Shown: in pieces, positions 54,669-64,000 of the stretch
How positions within the stretch are numbered: the stretch's first letter is position 1
How the letters are laid out: every line of letters starts with the position of its first letter
DNA from: Aquirufa rosea
GTDB lineage: Bacteria; Bacteroidota; Bacteroidia; Cytophagales; Spirosomataceae
Reading direction: 5' to 3'
Assembly (NCBI RefSeq): GCF_004118285.1
Contig: NZ_SDHY01000001.1
Span: forward strand, 186,001-250,000
DNA length: 64,000 bases
Program-made: the position numbers and the translations under genes
Notes under the pieces: generated by a model
The model's database searches: none
What the model was told of the DNA's origin: nothing
Seen by the model: only the letters and a program-made list of their open reading frames with translations

Positions 54669-55217
54669 ATGTCTACACACATGTTAGGTTTGGGAAGTAA
54701 ATTTCCAGCATTTGAAAAAAAAGCAGTAGTGTCATTAGAAAAAGATAAAGAGTTTGCAACAATCACTGCCGAAGATCACAAAAAAGATGGTAAGTGGATG
54801 GTGATGTTCTGGTGGCCAAAAGATTTCACATTCGTTTGTCCAACTGAGATTGCTGAATTCAACCGTCGTGCAGGTGATTTTGCTGACCGTGATGCCATGT
54901 TGATTGGTGCTTCTACAGATTCTGAGTTCGTACACGCTGCTTGGAGAAGAGATCACGATGATTTACGCGGATTGAAATTTCCAATGTTAGCAGATACTTC
55001 GAAGAGCTTAGCTGAGGAGCTTGGAATTTTAACAGAAGATGAGAAAGTAGCTTACCGTGTAACTTATATCGCAGATCAAGATGGTATCATTCGTTGGGTA
55101 AGTGCTAATGATTTATCAGTAGGTCGTAACGTAGATGAAGTATTACGTGTATTGGATGCATTACAAACAGACGAGCTTTGCCCATGTAACTGGAAAGCTG
55201 GAGACGCCACATTATAA
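54669..55217 (+). CDS. ahpC: Peroxiredoxin AhpC
   Basis: A 182-residue 2-Cys peroxiredoxin. The peroxidatic Cys57 is in 'FTFVCPTE', with 'PTEI' and 'RGLKFPMLAD' motifs. Two C-terminal cysteines, Cys171 and Cys173, lie in 'ELCPCNWK', like the AhpC of Mycobacterium, which is reduced by AhpD and not by AhpF. It reduces hydroperoxides and peroxynitrite. The start is ATG at 54669; an upstream in-frame extension to 54561 is not supported. It is divergent from oxyR, the probable activator. Confidence 0.94.
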   Translation: MSTHMLGLGSKFPAFEKKAVVSLEKDKEFATITAEDHKKDGKWMVMFWWPKDFTFVCPTEIAEFNRRAGDFADRDAMLIGASTDSEFVHAAWRRDHDDLRGLKFPMLADTSKSLAEELGILTEDEKVAYRVTYIADQDGIIRWVSANDLSVGRNVDEVLRVLDALQTDELCPCNWKAGDATL

Positions 55218-55225
55218 TATCCACT

Positions 55226-55253
55226 AAAGCCCCATTCATTTGGGGCTTTTTAA
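55226..55253 (+). terminator. Intrinsic terminator between ahpC and ahpD
   Basis: AAAGCCCC (55226-55233) pairs with GGGGCTTT (55242-55249), and the T run begins at 55247. The structure ends five bases before the ahpD ATG. It would stop most ahpC transcripts and leave ahpD with reduced read-through expression, and could also hide the ahpD start. Confidence 0.75.
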
Positions 55254-55257
55254 CAAA

Positions 55258-55836
55258 ATGACCATGAGCGAAACTAGAGATAATCTTTTAGCAGAATTAA
55301 ATTTACCTACCACTAGTCAATTCCCATTGTTAGATCAATTAGATGCAACTGACAGTCGTTACATCAAGGACTTGAAAATAAATGTATCTAATGCGTTAAA
55401 GTATGCTACGTTAACAGAGAAAGAAGCGGTATTATTAGCTTTGGCTGTTTCTGTTAATCAAAAGCATGAAATAACCATCAATTCCTTAACTGAATTGGCT
55501 AAGACCAAGGGAGCAACAGATGCTGAAATCAATGAAATTCATGCCCTGACTTCTTTACTAAATGCCAATAACGTGTTTTATCGTTTCAAGCATTTTGTAG
55601 GCAAAGAATTCTACAACACCGCACCAGCAGGAATTAGAATGTCCATCATGATGAATCCTGTATTGGGCAAAGAATTTTTTGAATTAGCCAGTTTAACAGT
55701 TTCCGCTATCAATGGATGTGAGATGTGTGTAAAATCTCACGAACAATCCGTAATTAACCACGGCGCTACTGAAGCGCGCATCATGGATGCAATTCGCCTA
55801 ACAGCGATCTTCAAAAGCCTAATCGTCTTATTGTAG
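55258..55836 (+). CDS. ahpD: AhpD-like carboxymuconolactone-decarboxylase family protein
   Basis: A protein of about 192 residues. It is all helical, with the AhpD active site 'CEMCVKSHE': Cys154, Cys157 and His161. AhpD reduces the AhpC disulfide using lipoylated dihydrolipoamide acyltransferase proteins as donor. The adjacency to an AhpC with the right C-terminal cysteines makes the pair convincing. Starts at ATG 55258, with another ATG at 55264. A terminator hairpin lies just before it. Confidence 0.9.
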   Translation: MTMSETRDNLLAELNLPTTSQFPLLDQLDATDSRYIKDLKINVSNALKYATLTEKEAVLLALAVSVNQKHEITINSLTELAKTKGATDAEINEIHALTSLLNANNVFYRFKHFVGKEFYNTAPAGIRMSIMMNPVLGKEFFELASLTVSAINGCEMCVKSHEQSVINHGATEARIMDAIRLTAIFKSLIVLL

Positions 55837-55854
55837 GGTAAAATTTATTTACCC
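55836..55854. terminator. Short hairpin between convergent ahpD and glf
   Basis: GGGTAAA (55836-55842) and TTTACCC (55848-55854) form a perfect 7-base stem with loop ATTTA, exactly at the two convergent stop codons. There is no long T run, so terminator function is only likely. Confidence 0.4.
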
Positions 55855-57236
55855 CACATAGCATTAGCCGTGTTCGGGAAGGGAAGGGTCAATTCGGGTA
55901 CTTGATGTACCATGCGATTGGCCCATTCTACTCCTTGCATCATCGAGTGATCTTGGTTGGAAACTTCATATTTCCAAGCCCCAAATCTCCCTCTACTATA
56001 TACATCTTGATTTTCCAGCACTGGAAGTACTTCCTTCAAAATACCATCTCTTTCCACGGAAGGAGTTGGGTATCCATAAGATGTCGAAAAGTAGAATTTC
56101 GAAATCACTTGATCTTCCGATTCAATTAATCCATCTTCTATCATGGCCTTAATGGTATCTTTAACTAAAGTTTCTCTATTCACAGGTTTCAGTTCTGATT
56201 CACTTACTTCAGCCATCAATGACCATTGTGTATCTGGATCTGGAACGTTATTAGGGCTATAATTAGAGAATACAGTAATTCGGTAATATGGACTATTACT
56301 TTCAGGAAAATACATCCAACATTTTTTAGCTAAACGCTCCACAGGTTTACCTTTCAATCCAATACCAATCACATGGGTACTACTATGTTTAAGACCTTGA
56401 GCAGTATTGACTATATCCTTGGATAAATCTTGACATTTCTGAGTAAAGACATCCAATGGAATGGTATTCATCACATGCTCATATTCAATTGTCTCTCCAT
56501 CCTCCAAGACAATCTGGTGATCGGCTAAATGAACTGATTTTACTACGGAATTAAGTCGGAAATATTTTTCTCCTATCATTTGACCCACAGCCTTCCAGAT
56601 AGAACCTGTACCACCCGTTTTAGGGAATTGAAATAAATTATTGGGCCCCCAAGAAAGATCATCCTTTTCAAATAATATATTTTCAACGATTCTACCTAAG
56701 TCACTAACCGCTACACGTTCTCCCACCCAGTTAGCATTCATCATTTCAGGAGGGTAAGCCCAAACCTTGAAATTATATGGAAACATAAATAAGTCAGCAA
56801 TACCTTGTCCGCAGGTATTTAATATCCATTCTTTAAAATTGGCCAACTTCGTAGAGGGACCTTTTTTATACAATTCAATAAGTCCTTGCAAACATTGCCA
56901 TTGTTCTTCCTTGGGCAAATAACCTAAGTTATTTTGAAAAGGATAGGGTACAAAACGATTGCGAATCCACACCCAAGATTCTCTTTGATGCGTATACCAT
57001 CCATCTTCCCCTAATGCCAATTTCATTAAATCATCGAAGTATTGATAATGGGAAAATTGAACGTGTCCTCCCACATCCCATGTAAAACCTTGCTCGTCTA
57101 CAAAACTGGTGGCCAAACCACCCACAAAGTTTTCCTTTTCAAGTACGATAAAATCAGTAATTCCTAATTCCTTTAAGCGATAAGCAGCACCCAGACCTGT
57201 GGGCCCTCCACCTAGGATTACATATTTGTATTTCAT
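55845..57236 (-). CDS. glf: UDP-galactopyranose mutase, eukaryotic type
   Basis: A 463-residue flavoprotein. The FAD site is 'VILGGGPTGLGAAYRL', and the mutase-specific 'WDVGGHVQFSHYQYFDD' has His58. Further blocks are 'VPYPFQNN', 'IADLFMFPYNFKVWA', 'NWVGERVAV' (Arg174), 'SPYYRITVFSNYSP' (Arg319) and 'GRFGAWKYEVSNQDHS'. These closely match the fungal enzyme (Aspergillus fumigatus UGM) as I remember it, including a 145-residue spacing between the two substrate arginines. They do not match the shorter 370-residue bacterial Glf. It converts UDP-galactopyranose to UDP-galactofuranose. It overlaps the GT2 gene by 4 bases and ends the rpe operon. Confidence 0.86.
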   Translation of the reverse strand: MKYKYVILGGGPTGLGAAYRLKELGITDFIVLEKENFVGGLATSFVDEQGFTWDVGGHVQFSHYQYFDDLMKLALGEDGWYTHQRESWVWIRNRFVPYPFQNNLGYLPKEEQWQCLQGLIELYKKGPSTKLANFKEWILNTCGQGIADLFMFPYNFKVWAYPPEMMNANWVGERVAVSDLGRIVENILFEKDDLSWGPNNLFQFPKTGGTGSIWKAVGQMIGEKYFRLNSVVKSVHLADHQIVLEDGETIEYEHVMNTIPLDVFTQKCQDLSKDIVNTAQGLKHSSTHVIGIGLKGKPVERLAKKCWMYFPESNSPYYRITVFSNYSPNNVPDPDTQWSLMAEVSESELKPVNRETLVKDTIKAMIEDGLIESEDQVISKFYFSTSYGYPTPSVERDGILKEVLPVLENQDVYSRGRFGAWKYEVSNQDHSMMQGVEWANRMVHQVPELTLPFPNTANAMWGK

Positions 57237-57982
57237 TTCCCTTGATTAATTTCTTTGACTAAACGATTTAAATCCCATCTAAATGCTAATAGCTCCACAA
57301 AACTTTGCCAACAAACTTTTAATAATTTAAAATGCCGTATGGAAACTTCACCGGTTTCTCTTTCACGATGGGTCACAGGAATATTAAAGAGGTTTTGACC
57401 AGATTTTTTGGACAACACTGATAGGAAAATATTAGGTGCGAATGGAGTACGTGCTGGTAATGCCTGAAGCAATTTCTTTAAAAAGCTCGTTTTAAATAAG
57501 CGGAAAGGAATATTAGCATCATCTATGTATGTTCCATAGATAAACAGTAAGGAATACTTTAAAATACGCGTTATAACTAAACGAAATGGGTCATCATGTC
57601 TCACTTTACGATAACCTAAAATAAAATCGGATTGATTTCTTTTTTCCCAAAAATTACCAAAATCTTTCACATCAAACTGATCATCAGAATCTGTTTGAAA
57701 CACATATGTAGGATTCATCTCAACGGCCATACGGTATCCATTCACCACCGCATTGCCATGGCCACCATTTATCTGATGCTTGGCAATCAAATTAGGGTAG
57801 ATACCTGAAATTTCATCTAAAATAGCTCCCGTACGGTCTCTGGAACCATCATTAATGATGAGTAATTTAAATTTGTCCTGGCTCACGTAAGTAGAAATAC
57901 CATTGATCCAATGCGCTACTACTTGCTGAATACACTCCTCTTCGTTATATGCGGGTATCACTACCACTAATTCCAAACTCAT
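57233..57982 (-). CDS. Glycosyltransferase, GT2 family (dolichol-phosphate-mannose-synthase-like)
   Basis: A 249-residue GT-A enzyme with 'LVVVIPAYNEEECIQQVV', 'LLIINDGSRDRTG', the 'GGHGNAVVNGYRMA' loop and 'VFQTDSDDQFD' (D-x-D metal site). No C-terminal membrane helices are present. It may transfer a sugar to a polyprenyl carrier or to glycan, and with the mutase encoded next to it a galactofuranose donor is possible. The gap to the acyltransferase is two bases. Confidence 0.86.
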   Translation of the reverse strand: MSLELVVVIPAYNEEECIQQVVAHWINGISTYVSQDKFKLLIINDGSRDRTGAILDEISGIYPNLIAKHQINGGHGNAVVNGYRMAVEMNPTYVFQTDSDDQFDVKDFGNFWEKRNQSDFILGYRKVRHDDPFRLVITRILKYSLLFIYGTYIDDANIPFRLFKTSFLKKLLQALPARTPFAPNIFLSVLSKKSGQNLFNIPVTHRERETGEVSIRHFKLLKVCWQSFVELLAFRWDLNRLVKEINQGK

Positions 57983-57984
57983 AT

Positions 57985-59109
57985 TTATTTTAGTTTATCC
58001 TTGAAACTATTGATCGGCTTCTCAATAAGAAACCATGATACACTAGCTATAAATAGTAATATAATTAGGTTGATGAAAAATTTCAATCCTATAAAATTAA
58101 GGAAATTTGTTTGAAATGAGGGCATATATTTAGAAATAGCCCACCAGATAGTATTTCCTTCTTGATGGTAATAATTGTACACAAAATTGTGATATAAATA
58201 TAGTCCGTAGGAAATTTTACCCATGTATTCAATCCAAGAATGCGATAATATCCTACCCAATATGTGCCTTCTTTCTGCGACTGCCTCTGCAATTAAAAAG
58301 AAAGAAAAGATTGCAGCCACACTTCGTTCCATTACCACAAACCAAAAATTGTCATATGTATATGTTGATAAATGAGAAAACCATAAGACTAAAAAGAATG
58401 CAAAGATGGAAATGTACAAGGGATATTTAAGTTTCACAATTTGAGCATAGATGTCTGATTGGTAATGATAAAAATAGGCCAATAAGCCTCCCAAGCCAAA
58501 ACTATCAATGGCACTTAATGGATTTACATAAGACCACATCCAGGCAGACTGCTTAAATTCATGACTAACAAATAGATAGAAAAATAACCTGGAACATAAA
58601 CCAAGGGCAATCATCCATGGAAATAGCTTTCGAAAGTACTTTCTAGGTAAGAAAATAATGAAGTATGGAAAAATTAAATAATATTGTTCCTCCACAGCCA
58701 ATGACCAAAGATGATCCCAAACTCCAATCCACTGCCTATTCCACATGATATAAAAATCAGGTAAATAGAATAACAACCATTTCCACACATGTGTAAAGTG
58801 AGATATGTTAAACACCCAACCAACGATCAATATCAAAAAATATATTGGGAAAATACGTAGAGATCGACGTACGATAAAAAGTTTAATCTTAGCCCAAGGG
58901 GAATGACCTTTATCTGCTATTTCATCTGCACTATGGAATAAAATACGTGTAATCAAAAAACCACTTAATACAAAAAAAATGACTACACCTAAATGTCCTA
59001 AAGGAAATGGTATAATAGGTATCAACCAGTGGTCCATCAATACTAATAACACCGCTATAAAGCGAATTCCATTAAGTTGAGAAAAGTATTTCGTAGGTTT
59101 AGTGTTCAT
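57985..59109 (-). CDS. Membrane acyltransferase (OafA/acyltransferase-3 family)
   Basis: A 374-residue protein with about ten hydrophobic segments. The family motifs are 'LNGIRFIAVLLVLMDHW' with catalytic His near residue 22, 'GHLGVVIFFVLSGFLITRIL' (in part), and the 'WSLAVEEQYYLIFP' motif. It would add acetyl or other acyl groups to a periplasmic glycan or lipid. It overlaps the OmpA-family gene by one base. Substrate is unknown. Confidence 0.9.
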   Translation of the reverse strand: MNTKPTKYFSQLNGIRFIAVLLVLMDHWLIPIIPFPLGHLGVVIFFVLSGFLITRILFHSADEIADKGHSPWAKIKLFIVRRSLRIFPIYFLILIVGWVFNISHFTHVWKWLLFYLPDFYIMWNRQWIGVWDHLWSLAVEEQYYLIFPYFIIFLPRKYFRKLFPWMIALGLCSRLFFYLFVSHEFKQSAWMWSYVNPLSAIDSFGLGGLLAYFYHYQSDIYAQIVKLKYPLYISIFAFFLVLWFSHLSTYTYDNFWFVVMERSVAAIFSFFLIAEAVAERRHILGRILSHSWIEYMGKISYGLYLYHNFVYNYYHQEGNTIWWAISKYMPSFQTNFLNFIGLKFFINLIILLFIASVSWFLIEKPINSFKDKLK

Positions 59110-61136
59110 TAATCTCCTTGAAGCGTAAATTCTACCCTTCGATTTAACTTTCTTCGTTCCTCACTCATATTACTTGCCAATGGCTTGGTTCCTCCCCAAC
59201 CTTTGACCCGAATTCTATTAGGACTTATCCCTTTGGAAACAATATAAGCTTTAACATTTTCAACTCTTTCTAATGAAAGCTTCATGTTTTCATTCCAATC
59301 ACCTTGATTGTCGGTATGCCCCTCCAAAAGTAGCTTAAAACTAGTATTGTCCTTTAATATCGTCACAATTTTATCCAATTCTTCATAAGAACTAGATGAA
59401 AGCTCAGCTTTACTTTGATCAAAATTTATATTAGGAATCTGATACTGTTTATTGAGTTGAATGGGAATAATGAATAAGTTCTTTTGAATAACTTTGTAGG
59501 AACGCTCATAGGTGTAATCCATTTTTTCAACCCTACAAATGTAACCATCCTTAACTACCTGCATAGTAAAGGCTTTTTTGGCGGGCCACATAAAACTATA
59601 ATCCCCCAAGTAAGGGTCATAATCTACTAGAAGCGAGTCTGTCCCAGAAACAGATTTAACTAAAATTTTACCCGCAAGAGCCTCTTGTGTATCTTGATTT
59701 ATAATTTGGCCAGCTACTTGAATTAAGGTCAAAGGTTTAGCTTTTTCAGGAATCTTAATTCGATAAATATCTTCCGCACCCAAGGAGTTTTCAACCGAAC
59801 TAAAATAAGCATAATCACCTTGTGCGGCTACCGAAAAATAACCATCCCATTGTGCTGTATTCACAATGGGCCCTAAATTTTCTGGCTCGGACCAATTTAG
59901 CCAAGTATCATCCAGTCGACGAGTTAAGAAAATATCATTATTACCATATCCTACGTGACCACTGGAGGAAAAATACATAGTAACTCCGTCAGGAGCAATA
60001 AATGGAGTCGACTCAGATTCTCCGGTATTAACTACTTGTCCAATATTTTTGGGTTCAGTCCAGGTATCGTCATTCTTCCAAAATGACACATATATATCCT
60101 TACCCCCATAAGAATCTTTCATTTCAGTGGTCATCACCAAAATCTTTCCATTCGGTGCTAATGAATATTCAGAAAACTCCGATTTGTTTTTAAAATTCAA
60201 TATCCTCAAAGCTTTAGGAAAACTCCAATCACCAGTTCTCAACAAAAATGACATGGAAACACCCTTCTCCATTTGACCATCATTGCGATAAACATTATTC
60301 AAGAGCATCGTTTTACCGTTGGGAGAGATCCCACAAACAGCATTGTTTTCATCGTTATTGATAGGTTCAGGAAATAACTCGGCTTTAGACCAAGTTTTGG
60401 TATCGGATTGCCAATTGGAAACCCAAATGTCTTGATTTTTATTTTTGCCCATGTTGGATGGATGTTTCCAACGAGTAAAATAGAGCTTTTTGCCATCAGG
60501 ACTAATGACTGGACAAATCTCATTGTAAGGTGAATTAATTTCTTTGCCTAAATTTTCTTTGAATGAATAAGCGTTGGCATCTTTATTTAGCCTCAAGCTC
60601 TCTACAATAGGAACATCAGAATCCGAAATACCCACGGCATCTATTTGAGAATATCCTTTAACTCGTTCCGAATTCATGGAAATTTTAATAGCTCTCAAAG
60701 GAACGGTAAGATTGGGCAAATTAAAGCTGGTAACCTGTGCAGATCTAGTCGCATATCCAGGACTAAATTCCTTCAATAATATCAATTTATTATTTTCATC
60801 CAGACCATCCACGCGAACAATAGAGCCTGCCCCAAAATTTTCAAAAATGGCTACTTGCCTAATAACAGAAACACTATCAAATCCTACAATTATATATTCT
60901 CCCGCAGGATTGTCCGGAGTTAAAGACTGCCAGGCGCTAGGACTATTGTTGAAAGTAGGATATTTACTAGGTTTACCTAAAATATGAAGTGCTCTGTATT
61001 CTAAACCTAAGAGTGGATCCGAATATTCGCTAGAAACTGAAATGACTTTACTGGCCCATCGAACCCGCTGAGCATGGGAGCTAAAAACAAGCAAACTAAA
61101 GAGAATTCCAAGTAAAAAACGGATTTTCAACTTCAT
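59109..61136 (-). CDS. OmpA-family envelope protein with PD40/WD40-like propeller
   Basis: A 675-residue exported protein. The signal peptide is about 1-22. Residues 23-175 are a discoidin-like, beta-rich region ('PAGEYIVVGFDSVSVIRQVAIFENFG' in part). PD40-type propeller repeats follow ('CPVISPDGKKLYFTRW', 'GISPNGKTMLLNN', 'TPFIAPDGVTMYFSS'), then a carboxypeptidase-regulatory-like domain, and a C-terminal OmpA peptidoglycan-binding domain ('LLLEGHTDNQGDWNENMKLS'). The order PD40-CRD-OmpA matches PorE-type proteins of the type IX secretion system, though the N-terminal part differs. It probably anchors a surface structure to peptidoglycan. Confidence 0.82.
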   Translation of the reverse strand: MKLKIRFLLGILFSLLVFSSHAQRVRWASKVISVSSEYSDPLLGLEYRALHILGKPSKYPTFNNSPSAWQSLTPDNPAGEYIIVGFDSVSVIRQVAIFENFGAGSIVRVDGLDENNKLILLKEFSPGYATRSAQVTSFNLPNLTVPLRAIKISMNSERVKGYSQIDAVGISDSDVPIVESLRLNKDANAYSFKENLGKEINSPYNEICPVISPDGKKLYFTRWKHPSNMGKNKNQDIWVSNWQSDTKTWSKAELFPEPINNDENNAVCGISPNGKTMLLNNVYRNDGQMEKGVSMSFLLRTGDWSFPKALRILNFKNKSEFSEYSLAPNGKILVMTTEMKDSYGGKDIYVSFWKNDDTWTEPKNIGQVVNTGESESTPFIAPDGVTMYFSSSGHVGYGNNDIFLTRRLDDTWLNWSEPENLGPIVNTAQWDGYFSVAAQGDYAYFSSVENSLGAEDIYRIKIPEKAKPLTLIQVAGQIINQDTQEALAGKILVKSVSGTDSLLVDYDPYLGDYSFMWPAKKAFTMQVVKDGYICRVEKMDYTYERSYKVIQKNLFIIPIQLNKQYQIPNINFDQSKAELSSSSYEELDKIVTILKDNTSFKLLLEGHTDNQGDWNENMKLSLERVENVKAYIVSKGISPNRIRVKGWGGTKPLASNMSEERRKLNRRVEFTLQGD

Positions 61137-61141
61137 GAATC

Positions 61142-61804
61142 TTAATTTCCAAGTTCTAACAAATGGGCAATAGTCTCTTGGGGATTAGGTGAAGAAAAAA
61201 CGAAATTTCCAGCGACTAATACATTAGCACCTACATTAATCAATTCAGAGGCATTTGTTAATGAAACACCGCCATCTATTTCTATTTTCAATTTACCCAA
61301 GCCTTTGGACTTGGCTAATTCGGCCACTTCTTTGGTTTTTTTAATGGCATTAGAGATGAACTTTTGACCCCCAAAACCAGGATTAACGGACATAATTAAG
61401 ACCAAATCTATATCATGAATAATATCTTCCAAAACATGTACAGGAGTAGATGGATTTATAGCAACTCCAGCTAAACAGCCTAAATCTTTAATTTGTTGTA
61501 CCGTACGATGTAAATGTGGACAAGCCTCATAGTGAACAGTTAAAACTTGTGCGCCCGATTTAGCAAAAGCCTCCAAATACCTTTCAGGTTTTTCTATCAT
61601 TAAATGCACATCCAGTACTTTGGAAGCTCTTTTTTTAACTGCTTCTAACACTGGAAAACCAAAAGAAATATTAGGAACAAACATCCCATCCATGACATCC
61701 ACGTGAATCCACTCGGCTGCCGATGCATTTAACATATCGATTTCAGAACCAAGCTCAGCAAAATTTGCGGCTAAAATAGAAGGGGCAATGATTAACTTTT
61801 CCAT
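61142..61804 (-). CDS. rpe: Ribulose-phosphate 3-epimerase
   Basis: A 220-residue TIM-barrel metal enzyme of the pentose phosphate pathway. Motifs: 'APSILAANFAELG', 'WIHVDVMDGMFVPNISFG' (metal His/Asp), 'LDVHLMIEKPERY', 'LIMSVNPGFGGQKF' and 'IEIDGGVS'. It is the first gene of the minus-strand operon and lies 5 bases before the OmpA-family gene. Its promoter box ends four bases before the ATG. Confidence 0.95.
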   Translation of the reverse strand: MEKLIIAPSILAANFAELGSEIDMLNASAAEWIHVDVMDGMFVPNISFGFPVLEAVKKRASKVLDVHLMIEKPERYLEAFAKSGAQVLTVHYEACPHLHRTVQQIKDLGCLAGVAINPSTPVHVLEDIIHDIDLVLIMSVNPGFGGQKFISNAIKKTKEVAELAKSKGLGKLKIEIDGGVSLTNASELINVGANVLVAGNFVFSSPNPQETIAHLLELGN

Positions 61805-61808
61805 CTAG

Positions 61809-61816
61809 CAAAGGTA
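61809..61816 (-). promoter_or_regulatory. -7 element of the rpe operon, leaderless arrangement
   Basis: On the minus strand TACCTTTG is followed by CTAG and the rpe ATG at 61804. Transcription would begin at or next to the start codon. No clear -33 box is visible. For the divergent ligA gene only a weak TAACTTTA (61859-61866) is seen. Confidence 0.45.
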
Positions 61817-61833
61817 CGAAAATTATTCGCTAA

Positions 61834-63885
<2,052 letters not shown>

Positions 63886-63888
63886 CGT

Positions 63889-64000
63889 ATGCACACATTA
63901 CCTAAATTTTATGGGGTAGCACCAGCCCTTATCACACCTATGCAGACTGATCGAACGATTGATTGGAAAGCATTGGCAGAATTGGTTCAGTATGTATCGA
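63889..64000 (+). CDS. dapA: 4-hydroxy-tetrahydrodipicolinate synthase, 5' part; continues beyond window
   Basis: The first 37 codons are visible. The N-terminus 'FYGVAPALITPMQTDRTIDW' followed by 'LAELVQYV' matches DapA aldolases of the lysine and diaminopimelate pathway. The gene starts three bases after ligA, and ligA-dapA adjacency is frequent in Bacteroidota. N-acetylneuraminate lyase-like relatives cannot be excluded because the catalytic lysine lies outside. Confidence 0.8.
   Translation, partial: MHTLPKFYGVAPALITPMQTDRTIDWKALAELVQYVS

Overview
The window is an AT-rich stretch of a Bacteroidota chromosome, most likely from the order Cytophagales; I do not name a genus. The support is the Bacteroidota-type promoter element TAnnTTTG before many genes, the near absence of Shine-Dalgarno sites, and family-specific genes: a TamA-like lipoprotein, DUF3098 between ftsX and uppP, a DUF151 nuclease with a UVR tail, a KpsE/OPX-type polysaccharide exporter, and the Bacteroidota protein usually mislabelled 'asparagine synthetase B'. 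Gene density is very high. No intergenic gap exceeds about 200 bases apart from the tRNA cluster, and I see no phage, insertion sequence, CRISPR array or plasmid feature.

Layout. Positions 1-6137: tamL (partial), a SpoU methyltransferase, a queuosine-precursor transporter, an AlaA-like transaminase, then an operon of a degenerate BatB-like membrane protein, a TPR protein, purC and a STAS protein. Positions 6340-12417: gltB and gltD behind a clear promoter and a candidate operator. Positions 12481-12784: tRNA-Ser(GCT), tRNA-Pro(TGG) and tRNA-Arg(TCT). Positions 12842-20336: a polysaccharide synthesis cluster (Wzy-like polymerase, four glycosyltransferases, WcaF-like acetyltransferase, WecA/TagO-like initiating transferase). 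Positions 20426-29536: pheA, then the minus-strand chain DUF151 nuclease-ftsX-DUF3098-uppP-truB-ribF, etfBA, a TPR protein and parE.

Positions 29650-38519: a polysaccharide export operon (six-SLBB outer-membrane protein, chain-length protein, ABC permease and ATPase, DegT aminotransferase, GT-C-like membrane protein). Positions 38516-49628: a Bacteroidota secreted protein, a MacB-like permease, tRNA-Leu(CAA) with a strong terminator, xylB, an orphan ABC ATPase, TatD, a polysaccharide deacetylase, ruvC, a DUF255 thioredoxin-fold protein, an FAD dehydrogenase and a Nudix hydrolase. Positions 49638-55836: parC, an MFS transporter and an oxyR/ahpC/ahpD peroxide-defence locus. Positions 55845-61804: a minus-strand operon of rpe, an OmpA/PD40 protein, an acyltransferase, a GT2 and a UDP-galactopyranose mutase of the eukaryotic type. 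Positions 61885-64000: ligA and the start of dapA.

How it works together: three separate cell-surface glycan loci probably serve one or more envelope polysaccharides. The first builds and polymerises repeat units, the second exports a lipid-linked glycan, and the third probably supplies galactofuranose and acyl decoration. UppP (undecaprenyl phosphate recycling) supports all of them. The remainder is housekeeping: nitrogen assimilation, DNA topology and repair, tRNA modification, flavin synthesis and oxidative stress. I found no wholly new system. The most interesting items are the eukaryotic-type UGM operon, the disordered ParC tail ending in a clamp-binding-like motif, the degenerate BatB/TPR pair, and the regulatory DNA around oxyR-ahpC-ahpD and gltB.
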